From NCBI GenBank assembly GCA_023657425.1, contig JAGTJW010000001.1, positions 1,240,001-1,304,000 on the forward strand: 64,000 bases of DNA. Direction: 5' to 3'. The notes under the pieces were generated by a model, which was not told the origin of the DNA, ran no database searches, and was given only the letters and a program-made list of their open reading frames with translations. The translations under genes and the position numbers were made by a program. This document shows positions 8,934-18,232 of the stretch, piece after piece. How positions within the stretch are numbered: position 1 is the stretch's first letter; every line of letters begins with the position of its first letter. The DNA is from Ideonella sp. WA131b (GTDB lineage: Bacteria; Pseudomonadota; Gammaproteobacteria; Burkholderiales; Burkholderiaceae_C).

Positions 8934-8949
8934 GCAGCCCCAAGCCCCG

Positions 8950-9840
8950 ATGACCCTGCCCCGCACCGAACAGCCGCACCCGGATCACCCGGGCCTGGAC
9001 GGCTACGACACGGCCACTTTGCTGGCGGCCTTCGTCGACGACCAGGCGCTCGCTGCCGCGGCCGTGCGCGCCGCGCTGCCGGCGCTGCAGCGGGCGGTGG
9101 AGGCCGCCGTGCCACGGCTGCACCGCGGCGGCCGGCTCGTCACCGTGGGCGCCGGCACCAGCGGCCGGCTGGGCGTGCTCGACAGCGTCGAGCTCGGCCC
9201 CACCTTCGACTGGCCGCGGGAGCGCGCCCCGGCCCTGCTGGCCGGTGGCGAGGGCGCGATGTTCGTCGCCGTCGAAGGGGCCGAGGACAGCGCGCCGCGT
9301 GGCGCCGACGACGTGATGGCGCTGGCGCCCACCGCCGACGACGTGGTGATCGCGCTGGCGGCCTCGGGCAGCACGCCCTACGCGCTGGGCGCGGTGGACG
9401 CCGCGCGCGCGGCCGGCGCCTTCACCATCGGCATCGCCAACAACCCCGGCGCGCCGCTGCTGGCGGCGGCGCACATCGGCGTGCTGCTGGACACCGGCCC
9501 GGAGCTCATCAGCGGCAGCACGCGGCTGAAGGCGGGCACCGCGCAGAAGATCGCGCTCAACAGCTTCAGCAGCGCGTGCATGGTCCGGCTGCACAAGGTC
9601 TACGGCAACCTCATGGTGGACCTGCGCGCCACCAACGCCAAGCTCGTGCAGCGCGCGCTGCGCCTGACGGTGCGCGCCAGCGGTGCCGACGAGGCCGCCG
9701 CGCAAGCGGCGCTGCAGGCCGCGGGGCTGCGCGTGAAGACGGCCATCGTCATGCTCAGGGCCGGCGTCGACGCCGCCACCGCCGAGGCCCGCCTGGCCGC
9801 CGCCCTGGGCAGCGTGCAGCGCGCGCTGGACGGGCGCTGA
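8950..9840 (+). CDS. murQ: N-acetylmuramic acid 6-phosphate etherase
   Basis: A 296-residue SIS-fold cytosolic enzyme that converts MurNAc-6-phosphate to GlcNAc-6-phosphate plus D-lactate. Family motifs are clear: TVGAGTSGRLGVLDSVELGPTF, AVEGAEDSAPRGADD, ALAASGSTPYALGA, ANNPGAPL and ELISGSTRLKAGTAQKIALN. Length is normal. It is 16 bases after the GHL10 gene. With the upstream kinase it completes a MurNAc salvage route. The D-lactate it makes could feed the D-lactate dehydrogenase-like gene just downstream, which is inference. Confidence 0.96.
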   Translation: MTLPRTEQPHPDHPGLDGYDTATLLAAFVDDQALAAAAVRAALPALQRAVEAAVPRLHRGGRLVTVGAGTSGRLGVLDSVELGPTFDWPRERAPALLAGGEGAMFVAVEGAEDSAPRGADDVMALAPTADDVVIALAASGSTPYALGAVDAARAAGAFTIGIANNPGAPLLAAAHIGVLLDTGPELISGSTRLKAGTAQKIALNSFSSACMVRLHKVYGNLMVDLRATNAKLVQRALRLTVRASGADEAAAQAALQAAGLRVKTAIVMLRAGVDAATAEARLAAALGSVQRALDGR

Positions 9841-9873
9841 CGACAGAATCACATCCTCGACCTGGAGACTGCC

Positions 9874-11295
9874 ATGAACGCACCGCTGCCCGACCACGTG
9901 CTGCCCCGCATCGAGCCTCGCCCCGTGCCGCCGGCCCTGCTGGCCGAGCTGAGGGCCCGCTTCGGCGAGCGCTGCAGCACCGCGCTGGCGGTGCGCGAGC
10001 AGCACGGCCGCGGCGAGAGCGTCTACGACGCCGCGCCGCCCGAGGCCGTGCTGTTCTGCGAGAGCAACGACGACGTGCAGTTCGCGGTGCGCCTGGCGCA
10101 CGAGCACGCCGTGCCCGTCATCCCCTTCGGCGTGGGCAGCTCGCTCGAGGGCCACCTGCTGGCGGTGCAGGGCGGCCTCAGCCTGGATCTCTCGCGCATG
10201 ACGAAGATCCTGGCGGTGCACGCCGAGGACCTGACCGTCACCGTGCAGGCCGGCGTCACGCGCGAGCAGCTCAACCGCGAGATCCGCGACACGGGCCTGT
10301 TCTTCCCCATCGACCCCGGCGCCAACGCCAGCCTGGGCGGCATGGCGGCCACGCGGGCCAGCGGCACCAACGCCGTGCGCTACGGCACCATGCGCGAGAA
10401 CGTGCTGGGGCTGGCGGTGGTCACCGCCGCGGGTGATCTGGTGCACACCGGCACACGCGCCAAGAAGAGCAGCGCCGGCTATGACCTGACACGCCTGTTC
10501 GTGGGCAGCGAGGGCACCCTGGGCGTGATGACGGAGATCACGCTCAAGCTCTACCCGCTGCCCGAAGCGGTGAGCGCCGCAATCTGCCACTTCCCGAGCA
10601 TCGACGCGGCGGTGCGCACGACGATCCAGGTCATCCAGATGGGCGTGCCCATCGCGCGCTGCGAGCTGCTGGACGCCCACGCCATCCGCGCCGTCAACCG
10701 CCACAGCAAGCTCAGCCTGGCCGAGCAGCCCATGCTGCTGATGGAGTTCCACGGCAGCGCGGCCGGCGTGCAGGAGCAGGCCGAGACGGTGCAGGCCATC
10801 GCGGCCGAGTTCGGTGGTGGCGGCTTCGAGTGGGCGACCACGCCCGAGGCGCGCAGCAAACTCTGGACGGCGCGCCACCAGGCCTACTTCGCGGCGCTGC
10901 AGATGCGCCCGGGCTGCCGCTGCCAGAGCAGCGACACCTGCGTGCCCATCTCGAAGCTGGCCGAGAGCATCAACGACAGCGTGGCCGAGGCCGAGGCCTC
11001 GGGCATTCCGTACTGGATCGTCGGCCACGTGGGCGACGGCAACTTCCACCTGAGCTATCTGATGGACCCCACCGACCCGGCCGAGGCCGAGGCCGTGGAG
11101 CGCCTGAACGTGCAGATGGTGGAGCGGGCCCTCCGGCTGGGCGGCACCTGCACCGGCGAGCACGGCATCGGCCTGCACAAGATGGGCTACCTCGTGCAGG
11201 AGGCGGGCGAGGGCGCTGTGGCGCTGATGCGCAGCGTGAAGCAGGCGCTGGACCCGCGCAACATCATGAACCCGGGCAAGGTGTTCCGGGCCTGA
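9874..11295 (+). CDS. FAD-linked oxidase, D-lactate/2-hydroxyacid dehydrogenase (GlcD/LDHD-like)
   Basis: A 473-residue flavoprotein of the VAO/PCMH fold. The FAD-binding half contains VIPFGVGSSLEGH, DLTVTVQAGVTREQLN, FFPIDPGANASLGGMAATRASGTNAVRYGTM (family hallmark) and FVGSEGTLGVMTEITLKLYP. The C-terminal FAD-oxidase cap holds GHVGDGNFH and GTCTGEHGIGLHKMGY. It most resembles the single-subunit D-lactate dehydrogenases (Dld1/LDHD). A GGAG precedes the ATG. It lies 33 bases after murQ and could be in the same operon, oxidising the D-lactate released there; this link is not proven. Confidence 0.9.
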   Translation: MNAPLPDHVLPRIEPRPVPPALLAELRARFGERCSTALAVREQHGRGESVYDAAPPEAVLFCESNDDVQFAVRLAHEHAVPVIPFGVGSSLEGHLLAVQGGLSLDLSRMTKILAVHAEDLTVTVQAGVTREQLNREIRDTGLFFPIDPGANASLGGMAATRASGTNAVRYGTMRENVLGLAVVTAAGDLVHTGTRAKKSSAGYDLTRLFVGSEGTLGVMTEITLKLYPLPEAVSAAICHFPSIDAAVRTTIQVIQMGVPIARCELLDAHAIRAVNRHSKLSLAEQPMLLMEFHGSAAGVQEQAETVQAIAAEFGGGGFEWATTPEARSKLWTARHQAYFAALQMRPGCRCQSSDTCVPISKLAESINDSVAEAEASGIPYWIVGHVGDGNFHLSYLMDPTDPAEAEAVERLNVQMVERALRLGGTCTGEHGIGLHKMGYLVQEAGEGAVALMRSVKQALDPRNIMNPGKVFRA

Positions 11296-11301
11296 ACGCG
11301 C

Positions 11302-12855
11302 TCAGGCCGACGGCGCCGGCACGCCGTAGCGCTGGGTGACCTCGCCCCGGGCGTTGACGCTCTCCAGCTGCACGCCGAAGCCCCAAAGCCGCGCCACGTG
11401 CTTCAGCACCTCGGCGGCGGTGTCGTGCAGCGGCCGGGCGTTGTGCTGGAAGTGCCGCAGCGTGAGGCTGCGGTCGCCGCGCAGGTTGACGTTCCAGACC
11501 TGGATGTCGGGCTCGCGTTGTCCCAGGTCGTACTGGCGGCTGAGCATCTCGCGCACGCGGCGGTAGCCCCGCTCGTCGTGGATGGCGGCCACCTCGAGGT
11601 CGGCCTCGCCTTCGTCGTCGCGGATGGCAAACAGGCGCATCTCGCGCATCAGCTTCGGGCTCAGGTACTGGCCGATGAAGCTCTCGTCCTTGTAGTTGCG
11701 CATGGCCTCATGCAGCGCAGGCAGCCAGGGCTTGCCGGCGAGGCCGGGGAACCAGGCGCGGTCCTCGTCCGTCGGCTGCTCGCAGATGCGCTGGATGTCG
11801 GTGTACATCGCGAATCCCAGAGCGTAGGGGTTGATGCCGCTGTACGCCGGGTGGCCCACCGGCGGCTGGAAGATGACGTTGGTGTGCGACTTCAGCCACT
11901 CGATCATCACGCCGTCGGTGAGAAACCCGTCGTCGTACATCGTGTTGAGCAGGCGGTGGTGCCAGAAGGTTGCCCAACCTTCATTCATGACCTGCGTCTG
12001 GCGCTGCGGGTAGAAGTACTGCGCCACCTTGCGCACGATGCGCACGATCTCGCGCTGCCAGGGCTCGAGCAGCGGCGCGTTCTTTTCGATGAAGTACAGC
12101 AGGTTCTCCTGCGGCTCTTCGGGGAAGCGCCGGCTCTCGCTGGCCGCGGCCTCTTTCTCGGCCTTGCGCGGCAGCGTGCGCCACAGGTCGTTGACTTGCC
12201 GCTGCGCGTGGGCCTCGCGGTCGGCACGCTCGGCCAGCTCCTGCGCCAGGCTCTTGCGCGTGGGGCGGCGGTAGCGGTCCACGCCGTGGTGGGCCAGGGC
12301 ATGGCAGCTGTCGAGAAAGGCTTCGACGGTGTCCATGCCGTGCTTCTCTTCGCAGGCCGCGACATAGTTCCGCGCGTAGACGAGGTAGTCGATGATCGAC
12401 GCCGCGTCCGTCCACATGCGGAACAGGTAGTTGCCCTTGAAGAAGCTGTTGTGGCCGTAGGCCGCGTGCGCGATGACGAGGGCCTGCATCGCCAGCGTGT
12501 TCTCCTCCATCAGGTAGCTGATGCAGGGGTTGCTGTTGATGACAATCTCGTAGGCCAGCCCCATGTGGCCACGCTTGTAGTTCTTCTCGGTGGCGATGAA
12601 CTCCTTGCCGTAGCTCCAGTGGCGGTAGTTCACCGGCATGCCCACGCTGGCGTAGGCGTCCATCATCTGCTCGGCGGTGATGATCTCGAGCTGGTTCGGG
12701 TAGGTGTCCAGCCCGTAGCGTTCGGCCGTGGCCCTGATGATGCGGTGGTAGCGCTCGATGAGCTCGAAGCTCCAGTCGCTCGGCCCGGGCAGCGGTTCGC
12801 CGGGCCGCTCGGCCAGCGGCAGGGGATGCTCCAGGGCCAGCGGGCGGGGCTTCAT
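11302..12855 (-). CDS. spoVR: SpoVR family protein
   Basis: A 517-residue SpoVR/YcgB protein of unknown biochemical role, often linked to stress and stationary phase. Conserved stretches include YPNQLEIITAEQMMDAY, SYGKEFIATEKNYKRGHMGLAYEIVINSNPCISYL, AHAAYGHNSFFKGN and NEGWATFWHHRLLNTMYD. Its ATG overlaps the stop of the DUF444 gene (ATGA). With PrkA and DUF444 it forms the prkA–yeaH–spoVR set found in many proteobacteria. It converges on the FAD oxidase gene, six bases away. Confidence 0.96.
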   Translation of the reverse strand: MKPRPLALEHPLPLAERPGEPLPGPSDWSFELIERYHRIIRATAERYGLDTYPNQLEIITAEQMMDAYASVGMPVNYRHWSYGKEFIATEKNYKRGHMGLAYEIVINSNPCISYLMEENTLAMQALVIAHAAYGHNSFFKGNYLFRMWTDAASIIDYLVYARNYVAACEEKHGMDTVEAFLDSCHALAHHGVDRYRRPTRKSLAQELAERADREAHAQRQVNDLWRTLPRKAEKEAAASESRRFPEEPQENLLYFIEKNAPLLEPWQREIVRIVRKVAQYFYPQRQTQVMNEGWATFWHHRLLNTMYDDGFLTDGVMIEWLKSHTNVIFQPPVGHPAYSGINPYALGFAMYTDIQRICEQPTDEDRAWFPGLAGKPWLPALHEAMRNYKDESFIGQYLSPKLMREMRLFAIRDDEGEADLEVAAIHDERGYRRVREMLSRQYDLGQREPDIQVWNVNLRGDRSLTLRHFQHNARPLHDTAAEVLKHVARLWGFGVQLESVNARGEVTQRYGVPAPSA

Positions 12856-14141
12856 GCGGCTTGGGCCCCTTCTTTCTTGAAGAGATCGCGGAACACGGGG
12901 TAGATCTGGTCGGCGCTGACGGCCTTCTTCATGGCAAAGTGCCGGTGCGTGCCCAGCAGCTGGGTGTATTCCTCCCAGAGGTTCTGCTCTTCCTCGGCCA
13001 CCTGCACGTAGGCGAAGTGGCGCACCAGCGGCAGCAGCTTCTCGGCGAGCAGCTCGCGGCAGCGGCCGCTGTCATGGTGCCAGTTGTCGCCGTCGCTGGC
13101 CTGCGCGCCGTAGATGTTCCACTCGCTGGGCGGGTAGCGCGCACGGATGATCTCTTCCATCAGCACCAGCGCGCTGCTGACCACCGTGCCGCCGGTCTCG
13201 CGGGCGTGGAAGAAGTTCTCCTCGTCCACCTCAGAGGCCTGCGTGTGGTGGCGGATGAACACCAGCTCGATCTTCTCGTAGTGCCGCGTCAGGAACAGAT
13301 ACAGCAGGATGAAGAAGCGCTTGGACAGCTCCTTGCGCGCCTCGTCCATCGAGCCGGACACATCCATCAGGCAGAACATCACGGCCCTGCTGGTGGGCAC
13401 GGGCACGCGCACGCGGCTGCGGTAGCGCAGGTCGATGGGGTCGAGGTAGGGGATGCGCTCGATGCGGCTGCGCAGCAGCTCGATGCGTTCCACGAGTGCC
13501 TTGATGAACGCCTCGGCCACGGCGTCACCGGGCTGCAAGTGGGCGCGGCACTCGGCGAGCTCGTCCTCCAGCTCCTTGAGCGTGCGGCGCGTGCCGGCAC
13601 CCAGTGCGATGCGGCGGCCCAGGGCGCCGCGCATGCTGCGCACCACGTGCAGGTTGTTGGGCGTGCCGTCGCTGGAGTAGCCGGCGCGGTGCGACTTCCA
13701 CTCCGGCACCTCGGCCAGCTGCGTGCGCACCAGGTGCGGCAAGGCCAGATCCTCGAAGAAGACCTGCATGAACTCGTCCTTGCTGAGCGCGAAAACGAAG
13801 TCGTCCTCGCCGTCGCCGGAGTCGCTGGCCTGGCCATTGCCACTGCCGCCACCGCCTGGGCCGCCCTGGGGCTTCTCGATGCGGTCGCCCTGCACGTACT
13901 CGCGGTTGCCCGGGTGCACCACCTCGCGGATGCCGCCGGGGCCGTGGCCGAAGACCGGCTCCGAGATGTCCTTCTTCGGGATGCGGATGTCCTCTCCGCG
14001 CTCGACGTCGCGGATGCCGCGGCCGTCGATCGCGCGCTTGACGGCTTCCTTGACCTGCTCCTTGTAGCGGCGCAGGAAGCGCTCGCGGTTGCCGACGGAC
14101 TTGTTCTTGCCCGCCAGGCGTCGATCAATGATCTGCTGCAT
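12852..14141 (-). CDS. yeaH: DUF444 family protein YeaH/YhbH (vWA-like)
   Basis: A 429-residue protein starting with the conserved MQQIIDRRLAGKNKSVGNRERFLRR. It has a Gly-rich linker near residue 95 and a C-terminal vWA-like domain with the MIDAS motif MDVSGSMDE. The open frame continues upstream through the 33-bp repeat array, but that extension (FDRLRANGGG repeats) is only translated repeat, so ATG 14141 is preferred. It is co-transcribed with prkA and spoVR. In related bacteria this protein works with the PrkA kinase in stress adaptation; its molecular role is unclear. Confidence 0.93.
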   Translation of the reverse strand: MQQIIDRRLAGKNKSVGNRERFLRRYKEQVKEAVKRAIDGRGIRDVERGEDIRIPKKDISEPVFGHGPGGIREVVHPGNREYVQGDRIEKPQGGPGGGGSGNGQASDSGDGEDDFVFALSKDEFMQVFFEDLALPHLVRTQLAEVPEWKSHRAGYSSDGTPNNLHVVRSMRGALGRRIALGAGTRRTLKELEDELAECRAHLQPGDAVAEAFIKALVERIELLRSRIERIPYLDPIDLRYRSRVRVPVPTSRAVMFCLMDVSGSMDEARKELSKRFFILLYLFLTRHYEKIELVFIRHHTQASEVDEENFFHARETGGTVVSSALVLMEEIIRARYPPSEWNIYGAQASDGDNWHHDSGRCRELLAEKLLPLVRHFAYVQVAEEEQNLWEEYTQLLGTHRHFAMKKAVSADQIYPVFRDLFKKEGAQAA

Positions 14142-14149
14142 GCGCCCCC

Positions 14150-14655
14150 CGCCGTTCGCCCTGAGCCTGTCGAAGGGCCCGCCGCCGTTCGGGCTGAGCC
14201 TGTCGAAGGCCCCCCCGCCGTTCGCCCTGAGCCTGTCGAAGGCCCCCCCGCCGTTCGGGCTGAGCCTGTCGAAGGCCCCCCCGCCGTTCGGGCTGAGCCT
14301 GTCGAAGGCCCCCCCGCCGTTCGCCCTGAGCCTGTCGAAGGGCGTCGATAACCCACTGGGCTTCGACAAGCTCAGCCCGAGCGGTGCGCAGGGCTTCGAC
14401 AGGCTCAGCCCGAGCGGTGTGTAAGGCACCGACAAGCTCAGCCCGAGCGGTGCGCAGGGCTTCGACAAGCTCAGCCCGAACGGTGCGCAGGGCTTCGACA
14501 AGCTCAGCCCGAGCGGTGAGTAGGGCTTCGACAAGCTCAGCCCGAGCGGTGCGCAGGGCTTCGACAAGCTCAGCCCGAACGGTGTGTAAGGCTTCGACAG
14601 GCTCAGCCCGAGCGGTGCGCAGGGCTTCGACAGGCTCAGCCCGAGCGGTGGCCTT
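14150..14655. repeat. Inverted array of ~15 copies of a 33-bp repeat
   Basis: Six direct copies in one orientation (GTTCGCCCTGAGCCTGTCGAAG or GTTCGGGCTGAGCCTG...) on a 33-bp period occupy about 14150–14342. Then come nine copies in the reverse orientation (GGCTTCGACAAGCTCAGCCC) on the same period at about 14361–14655. The unit is a multiple of three without stops, so long spurious frames run through it on both strands. The two arms can form very long hairpins in the prkA–yeaH intergenic RNA, so the array may act as a transcript-processing or attenuation element. The CGGGCTGAGC(C/T)TGTCGAAG core occurs dispersed in many betaproteobacteria. Confidence 0.95.
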
Positions 14656-14659
14656 CATC

Positions 14660-16582
14660 TCAGCTGCTCTTGCGCACGCGCAGGTACCACTCGCACAGCA
14701 GGCGCACCTGCTTCTGCGTGTAGCCCTTGGCCACCATGCGCGTCACGAAGTCCTCGTGCTTCTTGGCTTCGTCCGCACTCGCCTTGGCGTTGAAGCTGAT
14801 CACCGGCAGCAGCTCCTCGGTGTTGCTGAACATCTTTTTCTCGATCACGGTGCGCAGCTTCTCGTAGCTCGTCCACACCGGGTTGTTGCCCTGGTGGTTG
14901 GCGCGGGCGCGCAGCACGAAGTTGACGATCTCGTTGCGGAAGTCCTTGGGGTTGGCGATGCCGGCGGGCTTCTCGATCTTCTCCAGCTCGGCGTTGAGCG
15001 ACGCGCGGTCGAAGACCTCGCCGGTGTCGGTGTCGCGGTACTCGTGGTCCTGGATCCAGTAGTCGGCGTAGGTGACGTAACGGTCGAAGATGTTCTGCCC
15101 ATACTCCGAGTAGCTCTCCAGGTACGCCGTCTGGATCTCCTTGCCGATGAACTCGGCGTAGCGTGGCGCCAGCATCTCCTTGATGAAGCCGACGTACCGG
15201 TCTTCCAGCTCCTTGGGGAACTGCTCGCGTTCGATCTGCTGCTCCAGCACGTACATCAGGTGCACGGGGTTGGCCGCGACCTCGGTGCTGTCGAAGTTGA
15301 AGACCTTACTCAGAATCTTGTAGGCGAAGCGCGTGCTGATGCCGCTCATGCCCTCGTCGACACCGGCGTAGTCGCGGTACTCCTGGTAGCTCTTGGCGCG
15401 CGGGTCGGTGTCCTTGAGGTTCTCGCCGTCGTAGACCAGCATCTTCGAGTACAGCGAGCTGTTCTCGGGCTCCTTCAGGCGCGTCAGGATGGCGAACTGG
15501 CTCATCATCTTCAGCGTGCCCGGCGCGCAGGTGGCCGCGCTCAGCGACGAGTTGCGCAGCAGTTTCTCGTAGATCCGGACCTCCTCGCTGACGCGCAGGC
15601 AGTAAGGCACCTTGACGATGTAGATGCGGTCGAGGAAGGCCTCGTTGTTCTTGTTGTTGCGGAAGGCCTTCCACTCGCTCTCGTTGCTGTGCGCCAGCAC
15701 GATGCCGTCGAAGGGGATGGCGCCGAAGCCCTCGGTGCCCTTGAAGTTGCCCTCCTGCGTGGCCGTCAGCAGCGGGTGCAGCACCTTGATCGGCGCCTTG
15801 AACATCTCGACGAACTCCAGCAGCCCCTGGTTGGCCAGGCACAGGCCGCCGCTGTAGCTGTAGGCGTCCGGGTCGTCCTGGCTGTAGGCCTCGAGCTTGC
15901 GGATGTCGACCTTGCCCACCAGCGAGCTGATGTCCTGGTTGTTCTCGTCGCCGGGCTCGGTCTTGGCGATGCCCACCTGCTTGAGCACGCTCGGGAAGCG
16001 CCGCACCACCTTGAACTGCCGGATGTCGCCGCCGAATTCCTCGAGCCGCTTCACGGCCCAGGGGCTCAGGATGCGGTTGAGGTAGCGGCGCGGGATGCCG
16101 CACTCGCTTTCGAGGATGAGGCCGTCCTCCGCGGGGTCGAACAGGCCCAGCGGCGATTCGTTCACCGGGCTGCCCTTGATGGCGTAGAAGGGCACCTCCT
16201 GCATCAGCTGCTTCAGCCGCTCGGCGATGCTGCTCTTGCCGCCGCCTACCGGGCCCAGCAGGTAGAGGATCTGTTTCTTTTCCTCCAGCCCCTGTGCGGC
16301 GTGGCGGAAGTAGGACACGACCTGCTCGATCGAGTCCTCCATGCCGTAGAACTCGGCGAAGGCCGGGTAGATCTTGATCACCTTGTTGGCGAACAGGCGC
16401 GAGAGGCGCGGGTCGTTGCGCGTGTCCACGCTCTGCGGCTCGCCGATGGCCTTGAGCATGCGCTCGGCTGCGGTGGCGTAGGCCAGCGGGGTGCGCTTGC
16501 ATTCGGCCAGGTAGTCCTCGAGGGACATCTCTTCTTCGCGCGTGCGCTCGAAGCGGGCGGCGAAGTGCTTGATCACGTCCAT
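14660..16582 (-). CDS. prkA: PrkA family serine protein kinase/AAA protein (YeaG)
   Basis: A 640-residue protein of the PrkA/YeaG family. The N-terminal AAA part has a Walker A at about residues 108–116 (LLGPVGGGKSS), followed by the PrkA-specific segments SPVNESPLGLFDP and GIVLAHSNESEWKAFRNNKNNEAFLDRIYIVKVPYCLR. The C-terminal part is the PrkA domain. In Bacillus and E. coli these proteins act in sporulation or nitrogen/stress adaptation; kinase and AAA+ protease activities have both been reported. It is first in the prkA–yeaH–spoVR operon. Length is normal. Confidence 0.96.
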   Translation of the reverse strand: MDVIKHFAARFERTREEEMSLEDYLAECKRTPLAYATAAERMLKAIGEPQSVDTRNDPRLSRLFANKVIKIYPAFAEFYGMEDSIEQVVSYFRHAAQGLEEKKQILYLLGPVGGGKSSIAERLKQLMQEVPFYAIKGSPVNESPLGLFDPAEDGLILESECGIPRRYLNRILSPWAVKRLEEFGGDIRQFKVVRRFPSVLKQVGIAKTEPGDENNQDISSLVGKVDIRKLEAYSQDDPDAYSYSGGLCLANQGLLEFVEMFKAPIKVLHPLLTATQEGNFKGTEGFGAIPFDGIVLAHSNESEWKAFRNNKNNEAFLDRIYIVKVPYCLRVSEEVRIYEKLLRNSSLSAATCAPGTLKMMSQFAILTRLKEPENSSLYSKMLVYDGENLKDTDPRAKSYQEYRDYAGVDEGMSGISTRFAYKILSKVFNFDSTEVAANPVHLMYVLEQQIEREQFPKELEDRYVGFIKEMLAPRYAEFIGKEIQTAYLESYSEYGQNIFDRYVTYADYWIQDHEYRDTDTGEVFDRASLNAELEKIEKPAGIANPKDFRNEIVNFVLRARANHQGNNPVWTSYEKLRTVIEKKMFSNTEELLPVISFNAKASADEAKKHEDFVTRMVAKGYTQKQVRLLCEWYLRVRKSS

Positions 16583-16652
16583 GGGCGGCCTCCGATCCCC
16601 ACGCGGGCGGCTGCGGACGATTCCGCAACCCGACCCTGGCGTCTAGGGAAGT

Positions 16653-16693
16653 TCTGATGGAGTCCCGGCTTGACGGGCCCTGGCTCCATCAGA
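16653..16693. repeat. Inverted repeat upstream of prkA
   Basis: Arms TCTGATGGAG (16653–16662) and CTCCATCAGA (16684–16693) are perfect, with CCG/CGG pairing inside the loop. It sits in the ~395-base divergent gap between prkA and the MFS gene, where I see no other gene. It may be a hairpin in the prkA 5' leader, a regulator site, or a repetitive-element remnant. No promoter could be fixed by eye in the gap. Confidence 0.5.
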
Positions 16694-16977
16694 GCTTTCC
16701 GGAACTCCGGCGTGCCCACCGCGAAGGTGGCGCGCCGGCCCAATGCCCTGCCTTGAACGACAGCTTACCCACTTCGACAGCGCCCAAAGCGGGAACAAGG
16801 GTTTCCTGACCGGCCAATCCTGCGTCAGGTGCCCGGGCGCAACACCGATTTCGCACCGACGCAAGTGATGCAAGCCGCGTGCCGCCCATGAGGCGGTGGC
16901 ATCATCGACGCCGCCGAGTGTGTGCTCAGGTCCCAAGACTCCACGGCCCGGAAGGCCGACATGCCGAAGAAGTCCGC

Positions 16978-18156
16978 TTGAACACCCCGCTGTTGCTGCT
17001 GGCCTTCTGCCAGGCGCTGTTCCTGACGAACAACGTCACCTTCATCGCCATCAACGGTCTCGTGGGCCTGCAGCTGGCGCCCTGGGGCTGGATGGCGACG
17101 CTGCCGGTCACGGGCTACGTGGTCGGCGCAGCGCTGTCGGCCCTGCCGGTGTCGCGGCTGCAGGCGCGGCTGGGCCGGCAGCGCAGCTTTCAGATCGGCC
17201 TGGTGGTGGCAGCCGGATCCGCCGGCTTGTGCGCGCTGGCCGTCAGCATCGGCAGCTTCTGGCTGCTGGTGGCCGCCACCGTGGTGGCCGGCTTCTACAG
17301 CGCCAACGGCGCGCTCTACCGCTTTGCCGGCACCGAGCTGGTGGCGCCGGCCTTCCGCGAGCGCGCGCTGTCGTGGGTGCTGGCCGGCGGCGTGCTGGGT
17401 GCCTTCCTCGGGCCGAACTTGGCCAGCGCCACGCGCGGCTGGTTCGCCACGCCCTTCGTCGGTGCCTACCTGGCGCTGGTGGGCGTGGCGATCGTCGGGC
17501 TGGTGGTGATGTCCTTCATCCGCTTTCCGGCTCTTGCGGTGCCGGTGGCGGGCGCACCGGCCGGGCGCACCATCGCCGAGCTCGCCCGCCAGCCGGCCTT
17601 CGTGGTGGCCGTGGCGGCAGCGGCGCTGGGTTACGGCGTCATGAACCTGCTCATGGCGGCCACGCCGATCGCCATGCAGCAGTGCCGGCACCCCTTCGAG
17701 AGCGCGGCGCTGGTGCTGGAGTGGCACGTGCTGGGCATGTTCGTGCCCAGCTTCTTCACCGGCAGCCTCATCAAGCGCTTCGGCGCCCTGCCGGTGATGG
17801 CCGTGGGCCTGCTGCTCAACATCGTGTGCGTGGCGGTGGCGCTGTCGGGCGTGGACCTGATGCAGTTCCTCATCGCGCTGGCCGCTCTGGGCGTGGGCTG
17901 GAACTTTCTCTACACCGGCGGCAGCACGCTGCTCACGCAGACCTACCGCCCCGAGGAGAAGACGCGGGCGCAAGGCTACATGGACACCTGCGTGTTCTGG
18001 ACCATGGCGCTGAGCTCGGTCAGCTCGGGCGCGCTCATCACCACCCAGGGCTGGACGCTGCTGAACCTGGGCTCGCTCGTGCCGCTGGCGCTGCTGGGCC
18101 TGGCGCTGGGGTGGCTGGCGGCGAGCCAGCGGCGGGCGGCAGCGGCGGCCTCCTAG
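16978..18156 (+). CDS. Major facilitator superfamily transporter
   Basis: A roughly 392-residue inner-membrane protein with about 12 hydrophobic helices and the typical Arg-rich loop between TM2 and TM3 (SRLQARLGRQRSFQIG). The open frame starts at ATG 16879, but the first 30 residues are Arg-rich and unlike an MFS N-terminus. The coordinate given uses a TTG just before the first helix, so the start is uncertain. The sequence LSWVLAGGVLGAFLGPNLA suggests the YfkF/Riv-like drug-or-metabolite exporter group, but the substrate cannot be told. Confidence 0.85.
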   Translation: MNTPLLLLAFCQALFLTNNVTFIAINGLVGLQLAPWGWMATLPVTGYVVGAALSALPVSRLQARLGRQRSFQIGLVVAAGSAGLCALAVSIGSFWLLVAATVVAGFYSANGALYRFAGTELVAPAFRERALSWVLAGGVLGAFLGPNLASATRGWFATPFVGAYLALVGVAIVGLVVMSFIRFPALAVPVAGAPAGRTIAELARQPAFVVAVAAAALGYGVMNLLMAATPIAMQQCRHPFESAALVLEWHVLGMFVPSFFTGSLIKRFGALPVMAVGLLLNIVCVAVALSGVDLMQFLIALAALGVGWNFLYTGGSTLLTQTYRPEEKTRAQGYMDTCVFWTMALSSVSSGALITTQGWTLLNLGSLVPLALLGLALGWLAASQRRAAAAAS

Positions 18157-18232
18157 ACTCTGCACCCCCGGCGCCGCCGGTGTTGACGGCGCGGCGTCGA
18201 AGCGGGTGAGCCCCTCGACGCGCCCCCTGACC

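Noticed and set aside
8923..11178. 751-residue minus-strand frame over murQ and the FAD oxidase
   Set aside because: Gln/Ala/His-rich shadow; the plus strand encodes two well-recognised families.
12861..14351. 496-residue plus-strand frame over yeaH and the repeat array
   Set aside because: Shadow of yeaH, extended through stop-free 33-bp repeats.
14150..14655. CRISPR array
   Set aside because: Units are contiguous on a 33-bp period with near-identical sequence and no unique spacers; the two halves are inverted and no cas genes are present.
14125..14658. 177- and 111-residue repeat proteins in the 33-bp array
   Set aside because: Translation of a DNA repeat whose period is a multiple of three; open on both strands, so not evidence of a gene.
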